NCBI GenBank assembly: GCA_027064485.1
Contig: JAMOPR010000189.1
Location: forward strand, 1 to 10,387
Direction of reading: 5' to 3'
Length of the DNA stretch: 10,387 nt
DNA from: Desulfurobacteriaceae bacterium
Lineage (GTDB): Bacteria > Aquificota > Aquificia > Desulfurobacteriales > Desulfurobacteriaceae
The first letter of the stretch is position 1, and the number at the start of each line of letters is the position of its first letter. Position numbers and translations under genes: made by a program. This document shows positions 1 to 6,796 of the stretch, one piece after another. The notes below the pieces were generated by a model. That model was not told where the DNA came from and ran no database searches. It saw only the letters and a program-made list of their open reading frames with translations.

Positions 1-1351
1 CATTGGCAAAAGGTGTTGTAGATGAAAGCAGGTCTGGGGATATCAGCTGGTTGTAGCCTGAAGTATTAAATCCGTAGCTTCCTGCTAATCCAGTAGCCGG
101 AGGTGTTCCCAAATGGTTAAACCCGCTTATATACCAGCTAAAACCTAACTGCTTTTCAGCGTTTGATTGGATTTGAACGATTTTAGCCCTTATCATTACC
201 TGTTTTTCGGGTCTGTCAATTTCCTTAATTACGTCTGCGATTTCTCTATAGTGGGTATCTGTAACGTTTAGAATCAGGGAATTCGTAGCTGGAATTGTTA
301 CGATTTTTTCTTTGTCGTTGAACTTAAACAGTTCATTGAGCTTTTGTGCTATTTTTTCTGCATCAACGTATTGGAGCTTTATTATGTGGCTGTTCACTGG
401 TTCTAACTTCCTCTGAACGACTATTTTCCTTTTCGGTAAAACTCTAATGTAATTATCTGCTTTTATGTATGTTAAGTTTAAAGGGTCTAAAACGGCTCTT
501 AGGGCTTCTTTCCACGGAACAGGTTTGGAAAAGTCTATGTTTACTGTGCCTTTTACTTCTGGGTCAAATACCACGTTTAACCCAACGGCACTTGCTATCG
601 CTTTGATTACCGACCTTACATCGGCGTTTGTAAATTTGAGGGTTAACTTTAGAGTCGTGTCTTTCTTCGTTTTCAATTTTCCGTATTTGCTGCTTTTAGA
701 GGTAGAAATTGTAGCTATCGATATGTTTTTGTTCTTAACGTTTATTTCTACCGCTTTTGCGTCCGTTTCAACCTTTATCTGTGAAACTTCTCCACTTCTG
801 CGAATCTCAATATTTTTAATTGAGTTGCCGGAAATTTGATAAGAACCCTCTTTTAGTTTTAAGCCGTATACGTTTATGTTGACAAAGTTTCCTGATTTTG
901 AGTATTCAATTTTTTGAGGTTGTTGAGGTAGAGAAATTGTGAGTCTTTCGCCCGACTTAGTCTTGGTTACCTCAAACTTTGGTATTACGTAGTCGGCTGG
1001 CTCTACGATTAACCTTATTAGCTTTCCCGTTTGGATGGCTTTTAATTCCCCTTTCTTTGTAAGGCTTAACTCTATGAGAGAACCTTTACTATAAGGTTTT
1101 ATTGTTGCAGATTTAACAAAGTTTCCTCTTTTACCTATCTGGTATGTTTTTGAAACGCTGCAATTTTCCAGTTCAACTCTTATTTCTGTTCCTTTGGCAC
1201 TCCGAGGAACGACCTTGCAAGCTTGAGAAGAGGATACGTCTATCTCAAAACGTTTCCCGTCATAAATGGCATTTATGTTTTCAATTTTTCCTGCGTAGGC
1301 TATTCCGCTTATCAGTATAGCTGCGGTGGCAATAGTGATTATTTTTCTCAT
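1..1351 (-). CDS. pilQ: PilQ-type secretin of a type IV pilus system (N-terminal 450 residues; C-terminus off the left edge)
   Basis: Outer-membrane secretin subunit, expected to form the ring through which a pilus or substrate exits. I translated the open frame by hand: 450 codons run to the window edge with no stop. Residues 1-20 are a signal peptide (MRK, hydrophobic stretch, ending in AYA). Residues about 22-215 are beta-rich and look like one or two AMIN-type domains, which bind peptidoglycan in known PilQ proteins. Residues about 234-305 are an STN domain (LKFTNADVRSVIKAIA, then VFDPEVKGTVNID). Residues about 321-380 are a secretin N1 domain (HIIKLQYVDAEKIAQKL), and the secretin core begins near 384 (IRAKIVQIQ). 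The start is the ATG at 1351-1349, with GGAGGG eight bases upstream inside the last codons of pilP. The AMIN-STN order marks PilQ rather than GspD. The conserved C-terminal pore region is not visible, so completeness is unknown. Confidence 0.9.
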   Translation of the reverse strand, partial: MRKIITIATAAILISGIAYAGKIENINAIYDGKRFEIDVSSSQACKVVPRSAKGTEIRVELENCSVSKTYQIGKRGNFVKSATIKPYSKGSLIELSLTKKGELKAIQTGKLIRLIVEPADYVIPKFEVTKTKSGERLTISLPQQPQKIEYSKSGNFVNINVYGLKLKEGSYQISGNSIKNIEIRRSGEVSQIKVETDAKAVEINVKNKNISIATISTSKSSKYGKLKTKKDTTLKLTLKFTNADVRSVIKAIASAVGLNVVFDPEVKGTVNIDFSKPVPWKEALRAVLDPLNLTYIKADNYIRVLPKRKIVVQRKLEPVNSHIIKLQYVDAEKIAQKLNELFKFNDKEKIVTIPATNSLILNVTDTHYREIADVIKEIDRPEKQVMIRAKIVQIQSNAEKQLGFSWYISGFNHLGTPPATGLAGSYGFNTSGYNQLISPDLLSSTTPFAN

Positions 1352-1355
1352 TTGG

Positions 1356-1793
1356 TTAACCCTCCGTATTCACTTTGAGGACTAAAGTTTTCTTTACCAG
1401 CTTTTTCCCCAATTTGGAGTATTTGACGATATATACCTTTTCAGGCGTTACTTTTGTTACTTTTGCATCTGGAGCTATAGGGTCTCCTGGTTTTATTATG
1501 AACGTTTGACCGGTATTAGGGTCTGCCGTCACTAAGCAATAGCGACCTTCTCCAGTTCCTATTACCCCTTCTACTACAAGTGAATTGAAAGGAACGGGTA
1601 TAACGGGTTTAAACAAATTGACTTGTGAAGGTTTAAGGTTTAATTTCTTTTTGTTTAGGTATGCCTTTTCCGCCAACCTTTTCTTTATGGTTAAGTTAAT
1701 GGGGTTTAAGAATGGGTCCTTCACGCTGCCAAGGACAGGAATAGAAGTGAGTATAAAAATGGCTGTTATAACGGCTATTTTTCTGCCCTTCAT
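1356..1793 (-). CDS. pilP: PilP-like periplasmic connector protein
   Basis: PilP links the inner-membrane PilN/PilO platform to the PilQ secretin. The 145-residue product has an N-terminal hydrophobic segment (about residues 5-22) that could be a signal peptide or a membrane anchor. A basic linker follows (about 35-60), then a small beta domain (about 70-140) with the family pattern: LVVEGVIG, then a GQTFIIKPGDPI stretch, then VTKVTPEKVYIV. This is the HR/PilP fold shared with GspC. The length is somewhat short for PilP. PilP is usually a lipoprotein, but here Ser23 (LTSIPVLGS) sits where the lipobox cysteine would be expected. AGAGG lies six bases before the ATG, overlapping the end of pilO; the gap to pilO is three bases. 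Identification rests on fold pattern plus the position between pilO and pilQ, since the primary sequence of this family is weakly conserved. Confidence 0.8.
   Translation of the reverse strand: MKGRKIAVITAIFILTSIPVLGSVKDPFLNPINLTIKKRLAEKAYLNKKKLNLKPSQVNLFKPVIPVPFNSLVVEGVIGTGEGRYCLVTADPNTGQTFIIKPGDPIAPDAKVTKVTPEKVYIVKYSKLGKKLVKKTLVLKVNTEG
1360..1365 (-). promoter_or_regulatory. Ribosome binding site of pilQ
   Basis: Minus-strand GGAGGG lies eight bases before the pilQ ATG and inside the last sense codons (Glu-Gly) of pilP. The strong match fixes the pilQ start and suggests that pilP and pilQ translation are coupled. Confidence 0.8.
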
Positions 1794-1796
1794 CGA

Positions 1797-2396
1797 TTAC
1801 CTCTTCAAGTTGAAAGCTTTAATTTTCATATTGACTTGAATGGTGTCTTTTGAAGAATTATCCTTCTCTGCCTTTACTTCTCCAGTTCTCTGAACAGATT
1901 TTATCGATATGTTGCCAAAAGAAAGAATCCTGTTGGCTTTGGATAGTTTTTCACACCACTTTAAGAAATGGGGATAGGTTCCCTTCATCGTTATTTCGTA
2001 AGGAGTTTCAACGTAGTATCTTTTCTGAACGGGTTTAGAGCGTTTAATACTCATTATTTTCATTTGGGAATCGGCAGAACTTATGGATTTAATGATTTCA
2101 TCAACCTTTTCCGTTCCCGTTGGCAGCTTTGATTCTAAACTTTTGATTTTCTTTTCCAGTTTTGCTATTTCCTGCTGAAGCGCATTTCGCCTTTTTTCTA
2201 CTGCTTTGAGTCTATTTACGGAAAGTAGAAGTGCGTTTCTATCCTTTTTTAGCTTTAGTAGGTTTTCTTTTAGCGGTGCAATTTGGGTGGAGTAGAGAAT
2301 CAGATATAGAATTCCTCCAGAGATAATTATCGCTATCCACCTTTGCCATCTTGGAATTTCTTTCACTCTTTCGTATAGGCTCCTTAAGGCTTCCAT
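1797..2396 (-). CDS. pilO: PilO, type IV pilus inner-membrane assembly protein
   Basis: PilO pairs with PilN in the inner-membrane alignment subcomplex of type IV pili; GspM is its T2SS counterpart. The 199-residue protein has a short cytoplasmic N-terminus, one membrane segment (about 20-37), a Lys/Glu/Leu-rich coiled coil (about 43-92), the LPTGTEKVDEIIKSI segment that typically follows the coil, and a ferredoxin-like domain (about 110-199). The pattern YEITMKGTYPHFLKW, then NRILSFGNISI, is typical of PilO. The ATG shares one base with the pilN stop (TAATG), and GGAG lies eight bases upstream, inside pilN. The order pilN-pilO-pilP supports the call. An insert of Lys, Glu, Asn and Ser around residues 172-183 is probably a surface loop. 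Confidence 0.9.
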   Translation of the reverse strand: MEALRSLYERVKEIPRWQRWIAIIISGGILYLILYSTQIAPLKENLLKLKKDRNALLLSVNRLKAVEKRRNALQQEIAKLEKKIKSLESKLPTGTEKVDEIIKSISSADSQMKIMSIKRSKPVQKRYYVETPYEITMKGTYPHFLKWCEKLSKANRILSFGNISIKSVQRTGEVKAEKDNSSKDTIQVNMKIKAFNLKR

Positions 2397-2944
2397 TACT
2401 TTTTCTCCACATTTACTTGGAACGTGTAATAGTCAATTTTCAGTTTTAATTCTTCGTTTCTGTATGTCTTCCTGTAAGCGTTCTTGAAGGTAATGTTCCC
2501 TAATTTCTGTGATATTTTCTTTAAGAAATCGGAAAGTTGGTTGAGGTTGAAAGAGTGTCCTGTCAAGAGCAAACTTTTTCCGTTTTCTGAAATTGATTCA
2601 AGCCATATGCCTTTAGTATTTGAGGGGTTTGCAAAGAAGTATAAAAAGGATGGAACGTTCCTGGATTTGTCCAATTGTGATATTACGTATAGTTTTCTGT
2701 TAAGTTCTTCTTTTTTGCTTTTGAGGATTTTCTCTTCTTTTGCTATGGCAGCCAGCTTCCTTTTCTCCGCTTGTAGGTGATAGATATCTTTTTTAACGTT
2801 GGATATTTCCTGCTGGATTACCAGTTTTTGCAGGTGAGCAATCATTAAAATTCCTGCTATCAGTAGCAAAGTGAATATTACGTCGGGATTTAGAAACTTT
2901 TTAATCGGGGATTCTTTAACTTCTGCAAAGTTAAACCTTAGCAT
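2396..2944 (-). CDS. pilN: PilN, type IV pilus inner-membrane assembly protein
   Basis: PilN binds cytoplasmic PilM through its N-terminal tail and pairs with PilO in the periplasm. From the chosen ATG it has 182 residues: a cytoplasmic tail (1-20), one membrane segment (about 22-40), a coiled coil (about 41-92) and a ferredoxin-like domain (about 98-182, with WLESISENGKSLLLTG). A GTG in the same frame at 2953-2951 would add three residues, but it has AAGG directly against it and no spaced ribosome site. The ATG at 2944 has GGTGA five bases upstream and gives MLRFNFAE, placing Asn at residue 5 as in the classical PilN start MIRINLLP. The LLP part of that PilM-docking motif is not conserved here. 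The gene overlaps the end of pilM by 14 bases and runs into pilO. Confidence 0.88.
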   Translation of the reverse strand: MLRFNFAEVKESPIKKFLNPDVIFTLLLIAGILMIAHLQKLVIQQEISNVKKDIYHLQAEKRKLAAIAKEEKILKSKKEELNRKLYVISQLDKSRNVPSFLYFFANPSNTKGIWLESISENGKSLLLTGHSFNLNQLSDFLKKISQKLGNITFKNAYRKTYRNEELKLKIDYYTFQVNVEKK

Positions 2945-3980
2945 TTTCGTCACCCTTGTATCTTAAAGATAATCCTGTGGCTAATGCAAATTCTTGAGAT
3001 TCGGGAATTTGCGCAAACTTTAAAGGTTCTCCCAAGTAAACGTTTTTGCCTGTGTAATTTTTTATATCTTCTACGATTCCTTTGAGTTTTGATGAACCCC
3101 CAAAGAGAAATATTTCTTCAACTTCTAAGTTGAATCTGTCTTTAAAGTTTTCTATGGTCCACATAATTTCCGTGATTAGCTTTCTTACAAACTTGCTGAT
3201 TACCTTCTCATAGGCGTTTGAGTAAGTTATGTCTTTTATCTTCTCTCCTCTTTTTAGAATTTCTGCTTCTTCTATGCTGATTAGAAATTCCTTCTGTATC
3301 TGTTCTGTTATGTAGTTTCCTCCCGTTTCTATGTTCCTCGTTACGTATGGATATCCCCCGAAAGAGATTATGATTTTTGTAAACGAAGCTCCGATATCCA
3401 CAATGCAAACCGGCGTAGCTGTTAGTTCAGGGTTGTTCATGTAAAACTGATTGTTGAGTGCAGCAGGTTCGATATCAACTACGGTAACTTTTAAACCTGC
3501 CTGTTCGAGTAGGGAAACTCTGTCTCTGATAAACCGCTTTTTTACAGCGGCTATTGCTATATCGATTTTTCCTTCTTCAATTGAAAGAGGAAGGATTTTG
3601 TAATCTATCTTTACTTCAGAAACTTCTTCAGGGCTTATGATGCTCTGCATATATTCTCTTACCGCCTGTTCTGCGTCTTTATTTTCGGGGACGCTTATTA
3701 CAGTATAGAAACAAAGAGAAAGAGGTATGTGAATGGCAATTTCTTTTTCTTTAACGTTGGCTGAGTGCAGCGCTTCTTCTATGTAGTTTAATAACATATA
3801 TCCATCAACAATTTCTGTTCCTGAGATGATTTGCTCTTTGTATTCAATTTTTGCTCTTGATAGGAGCTTGAATTTTTTTCGCTGGCTATCAACGGAAACA
3901 ACTTTTATGCTGGAGCTTCCTATGTCGATACCCGGAAGGTATTCCTCCCCTCCAGTGAGAAATTTAATTATTTTTTTCAT
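2931..3980 (-). CDS. pilM: PilM, actin-like cytoplasmic platform protein of type IV pilus assembly
   Basis: PilM is an ATP-binding, actin/FtsA-fold protein that docks on the PilN tail at the cytoplasmic face and is thought to relay motor activity to the platform. In T2SS the same role is played by the cytoplasmic part of GspL. The 349-residue product is of normal length and has no membrane segment. Visible nucleotide motifs are phosphate-1 GIDIGSSSIKVV (17-28), phosphate-2 VDIGASFTKI (194-203) and the adenosine loop FLFGGSSKLKG (291-301). The segment VTRNIETGGNYITEQI (213-228) also fits the family. The ATG overlaps the gspF stop by four bases (ATGA), with AAGGGG five bases upstream. It has no fused membrane and ferredoxin-like domains, so it is PilM and not GspL. 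Confidence 0.95.
   Translation of the reverse strand: MKKIIKFLTGGEEYLPGIDIGSSSIKVVSVDSQRKKFKLLSRAKIEYKEQIISGTEIVDGYMLLNYIEEALHSANVKEKEIAIHIPLSLCFYTVISVPENKDAEQAVREYMQSIISPEEVSEVKIDYKILPLSIEEGKIDIAIAAVKKRFIRDRVSLLEQAGLKVTVVDIEPAALNNQFYMNNPELTATPVCIVDIGASFTKIIISFGGYPYVTRNIETGGNYITEQIQKEFLISIEEAEILKRGEKIKDITYSNAYEKVISKFVRKLITEIMWTIENFKDRFNLEVEEIFLFGGSSKLKGIVEDIKNYTGKNVYLGEPLKFAQIPESQEFALATGLSLRYKGDENAKV
2950..2954 (-). promoter_or_regulatory. Ribosome binding site that decides the pilN start
   Basis: Minus-strand GGTGA lies five bases before the ATG at 2944-2942 and inside the last codons of pilM. It overlaps the competing in-frame GTG (2953-2951), which argues that the ATG is the true start. 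Confidence 0.6.
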
Positions 3981-5194
3981 CTTATCCCCTTAATGACACT
4001 TATACTTACAATCGGCAGGAGTAGAGAGTAAATAATAAATCCCACTACAAATCCCGCTAATAACATAGTAACAGGCTCTAATAAAGATGTCAAATATTGA
4101 GTTTTCCTTTCAACTTCTTCTGATAAGATTGATTCAATTTTTCCAAGCATCTGCGGTAGTTCTCCCGATTCCTCTCCTGCTTTTAGGAGCTGAATTATAA
4201 ATCCCGGTATGACGGAACTTTCTGATAGTGAGTAGCTTAGAGAGTGTCCGGAACTTAATAATTCTGGTAATTTTTGGAGTTTGTTTTTTATGTAACTGTT
4301 TTTAACAGCTTGAAGAGAGATGTTAACGGATTCTAATAGAGGAGCGCCAGATTTTAGAAGTATTGATAGAGTGGAGAAGAACCTTTGCAGTTCGGAAAGT
4401 AGGAGGATTTTACCGAGAATTCCCAGCTTTAATTTCCACTTGTCTATTGTTACAGGATTTTTCTTTGCAAAAAGATATGTAAGTGTAGTTACAAGTAAGG
4501 AGAGAAATAATAAAAATGTGTAATGATTGATAAATATATTGCTGACTGCTATTGTGAGTTTTGTAACTGTTGGGAGTTGGGCACCTGTAGATTTGTAAAT
4601 GTTTACAATTTTGGGAACTACAGTAACCAGCATAAATACTACAACGCTGAACGCTATTGATATGAGTATTGTGGGATAAGCCAAAGCTTGAACTACCTTG
4701 TTTTTGAGCTTTTCTCTCTTTTCTAAAATTTCGGCAGCTATAAGTAGATTTGACGATAAGTATCCGCTTTTTTCTCCTGAATGGATGAGGTTTATTAAAA
4801 TGAGGTCTTTAATGCCGGCTTTTTTAATCGATTCTGTTAGCGTTAACCCTTCCTTTAATCCGGAAGCTATCTCTAAGTAGAATGCTTTTAATTTTTCCGA
4901 CTCTGCTTCTTTTGAAAGTGAATTAATTGCGTCGAGTATGGGTATTCCCGCGTTGAGCATTATTCCTAAAGTTCTGAAAAACAAAGAGAGTTCTTCATTG
5001 GAAATTGCCGATTTTCGTAGTGGAAACGGAATTTTTAGTTTGGCTGTTGCCTTTGCATTTTTCTCTTGAATTTCGTAGGGAAAAATGTTTTGCCTTTTTA
5101 ATTCTCTTATAGCAGCAGATTTACTGGGAGCTTCTATTACACCTTTTGTTTCTTTTCCTTCTGATGTGTAACCTTTGTAGGAAAATACTGCCAT
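3977..5194 (-). CDS. gspF: GspF/PilC-family inner-membrane platform protein
   Basis: This is the polytopic membrane protein at the centre of T2SS and T4P assembly platforms; it couples the ATPase to filament growth. The 405-residue product has the usual N-terminus (FSYKGYTSEGKETKGVIEA), then two T2SSF repeats (about 67-190 and 269-391). Membrane segments lie near 171-193, 224-243 and 371-395. Hallmarks are ALAYPTILI in repeat one and LLEPVTMLLAGFVVGFII in repeat two. Its ATG follows the gspE stop with no gap, and GAGGG (5202-5198) lies only about three bases upstream, which suggests coupled translation. The stop overlaps the pilM ATG. GspF and PilC cannot be separated by eye; gspF is used because gspC-gspD-gspE precede it, but it may equally serve the pil proteins downstream. 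Confidence 0.93.
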   Translation of the reverse strand: MAVFSYKGYTSEGKETKGVIEAPSKSAAIRELKRQNIFPYEIQEKNAKATAKLKIPFPLRKSAISNEELSLFFRTLGIMLNAGIPILDAINSLSKEAESEKLKAFYLEIASGLKEGLTLTESIKKAGIKDLILINLIHSGEKSGYLSSNLLIAAEILEKREKLKNKVVQALAYPTILISIAFSVVVFMLVTVVPKIVNIYKSTGAQLPTVTKLTIAVSNIFINHYTFLLFLSLLVTTLTYLFAKKNPVTIDKWKLKLGILGKILLLSELQRFFSTLSILLKSGAPLLESVNISLQAVKNSYIKNKLQKLPELLSSGHSLSYSLSESSVIPGFIIQLLKAGEESGELPQMLGKIESILSEEVERKTQYLTSLLEPVTMLLAGFVVGFIIYSLLLPIVSISVIKGIR

Positions 5195-6796
5195 CTACCC
5201 TCTCGTAACTCTCAATACTTCTTCTGTTGTCGTTATTCCCATTTTTACTTTTTCTGCTCCGTCCATCCTTAGGGTTTTCATTCCATTTTTTATAGCCAGC
5301 TCTTTGATTATATCGGAATCTTTCTCATCTAAAATGGCTTTTCGGACGTTTTTATCGACAACAAGGATTTCGTAGATGGCTGTCCTTCCTAAGTAACCTG
5401 TTCCCATACAGTTTTCGCACCCTCTGCCTTTAAAAAGTTTTCCTTTGAAGTCTTCTATGCCTAATTCTTTTAGTTCTTCCTTTGTGGGTGTGTAGGCTTC
5501 CTTACAGTAAGGGCATATTTTTCTTACAAGCCTTTGGGCTATAACGCCTATAACGGAAGATGCAACTAAAAATGGTTCTATTTTCATATCTATGAGCCTT
5601 GTAACAGAACTTGCAGCATCGTTTGTATGAAGGGTGGAAAAAACTAAGTGACCCGTTAAAGCGGACTGAATTGCTATTTCTGCCGTTTCTACGTCTCTTA
5701 TTTCTCCTATCATTATGACATCCGGGTCTTGCCTTAGGATGCTGCGAAGGGCGTTTGCAAAGGTTAAACCTATCTCCGGTTTTACCTGAACCTGAGAAAT
5801 ACCTTCGAGCTGGTATTCAACTGGGTCTTCTACTGTTATTATGTTTATCTCTTCTCTGTTAATTTCGGAGAGTGAGGCGTAAAGGGTTGTTGTTTTACCT
5901 GAGCCTGTAGGACCTGTTACTAAGATTATCCCGTGGGGTGTATTAATGAGTTTCTGGAATTTTCGGTAATCATCTTCTAAAAGCCCTAACTCTTTTGTTG
6001 AGTATAAAATGGATTCTTTGCTTAAAAGCCTTAAAACTATTCTTTCACCAAAGTAAGTTGGAAGTGTGGAAACCCTTATGTCAACTTCTTTGCCGCCTAT
6101 TTTTATCATTATCCTGCCATCCTGCGGCAGGCGTTTTTCTGCTATGTCTAACTTTGCCATTATTTTGAGGCGGGAGGTGATGGAGGGGATTTTGGATGCC
6201 GGGATTTCTCTTACCGTTTTGAGCACGCCGTCTATTCTGAATCGAACTCTCATTTTGTTTTTAAAAGGTTCAAAGTGAATGTCGCTTGCTTTAATTCTAA
6301 CTGCGCTCATTAATAGGTCGTTAACCAGTTGAATGATTGGTGCTTCTTCTGTTGACGCTAATAGGTCTTCCTCTGAAGTGGCTTCTTCGATTTCCTCTTC
6401 TTGTTCTGTTGAGGACAGGGATGCTAAAAACTCATTGATTTCGTCAAAAGGTATGACTAGAACTTTAACGGGTTTTTCTAAAATCCATTCTACCTTTTTC
6501 AGTGATGAATAATTAAAAGGGTTGTCTGTAGCAACTAAAATTTCATCTCCGCTGTCAGATATAGGAATTATACGTTCCTTTCTTATGAAGTTCGGAGTTA
6601 GCTTGTCAATTAGTTTGTTATCCGGAGGAGAAGGAAGCTTTTCTGAGAAGTCAACGCCAATTTTCTCAAATAACTCTTTCAACTGAGGAGAGTTCCACTT
6701 TAGCGTTCCTACAACTTTTGAAAAGGATTCTGCAGCCGATTTGGGAACTATTCCCTTTTCTTTAAGTAGTTTAACGAACTCCTTTTCAGTTAACAT
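5195..6796 (-). CDS. gspE: GspE, secretion/assembly ATPase
   Basis: This cytoplasmic hexameric ATPase powers filament extension in T2SS or T4P. The 533-residue protein has an N-terminal GspE/MshEN-type domain (about 55-125), a very acidic linker (131-150), then the ATPase core. Visible motifs are Walker A GPTGSGKTTT (295-304), the Asp box TVEDPVEY (321-328), Walker B DPDVIMIGEIRD (357-368) and the His box TGHLVFSTLHTNDA (381-394). The zinc tetracysteine of extension ATPases is intact: Cys428, Cys431, Cys460 and Cys463. Retraction ATPases (PilT) lack this element, so it should be an assembly motor. In-frame stops just upstream (TAA, TAG) fix the ATG as the start. It overlaps the end of gspD by 11 bases. 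In classical T2SS the N-terminal domain docks on GspL; with no GspL here, PilM is the likely partner (inference). Confidence 0.96.
   Translation of the reverse strand: MLTEKEFVKLLKEKGIVPKSAAESFSKVVGTLKWNSPQLKELFEKIGVDFSEKLPSPPDNKLIDKLTPNFIRKERIIPISDSGDEILVATDNPFNYSSLKKVEWILEKPVKVLVIPFDEINEFLASLSSTEQEEEIEEATSEEDLLASTEEAPIIQLVNDLLMSAVRIKASDIHFEPFKNKMRVRFRIDGVLKTVREIPASKIPSITSRLKIMAKLDIAEKRLPQDGRIMIKIGGKEVDIRVSTLPTYFGERIVLRLLSKESILYSTKELGLLEDDYRKFQKLINTPHGIILVTGPTGSGKTTTLYASLSEINREEINIITVEDPVEYQLEGISQVQVKPEIGLTFANALRSILRQDPDVIMIGEIRDVETAEIAIQSALTGHLVFSTLHTNDAASSVTRLIDMKIEPFLVASSVIGVIAQRLVRKICPYCKEAYTPTKEELKELGIEDFKGKLFKGRGCENCMGTGYLGRTAIYEILVVDKNVRKAILDEKDSDIIKELAIKNGMKTLRMDGAEKVKMGITTTEEVLRVTRG
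5198..5202 (-). promoter_or_regulatory. Ribosome binding site of gspF with unusually short spacing
   Basis: Minus-strand GAGGG lies three bases before the gspF ATG, and its GGG is the terminal Gly codon of gspE. The site is so close to both stop and start that reinitiation by ribosomes finishing gspE seems likely; that is inference. Confidence 0.5.

Noticed and set aside
465..839. Plus-strand open frame of 124 codons
   Set aside because: It lies antisense to the continuous, well-supported pilQ frame, has no recognisable domain, and its composition is that of a reverse shadow.
1354..1361. Eight-base palindrome GGTTAACC at the pilP-pilQ junction
   Set aside because: It is short, unrepeated elsewhere that I noticed, and explained by the pilP stop codon plus the pilQ ribosome site; there is no support for an operator or terminator.
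2484..2780. Plus-strand open frame of 98 codons, and similar ones at 1585-1839, 1850-2038, 4320-4523, 4698-4880, 6066-6278, 8023-8217 and 9247-9453
   Set aside because: Each lies fully or mostly opposite a gene whose product matches a known family along its length; none shows a recognisable motif.
3208..3408. Minus-strand open frame of 66 codons inside pilM in another frame
   Set aside because: It overlaps the phosphate-2 region of pilM, which is clearly coding, and its translation is low-complexity Arg/Asn/His-rich.
3977..5194. Reading the motor pair as pilB and pilC instead of gspE and gspF
   Set aside because: It cannot be excluded, since the families overlap in sequence, but direct linkage to PDZ-type gspC and gspD makes the T2SS names the better working labels.
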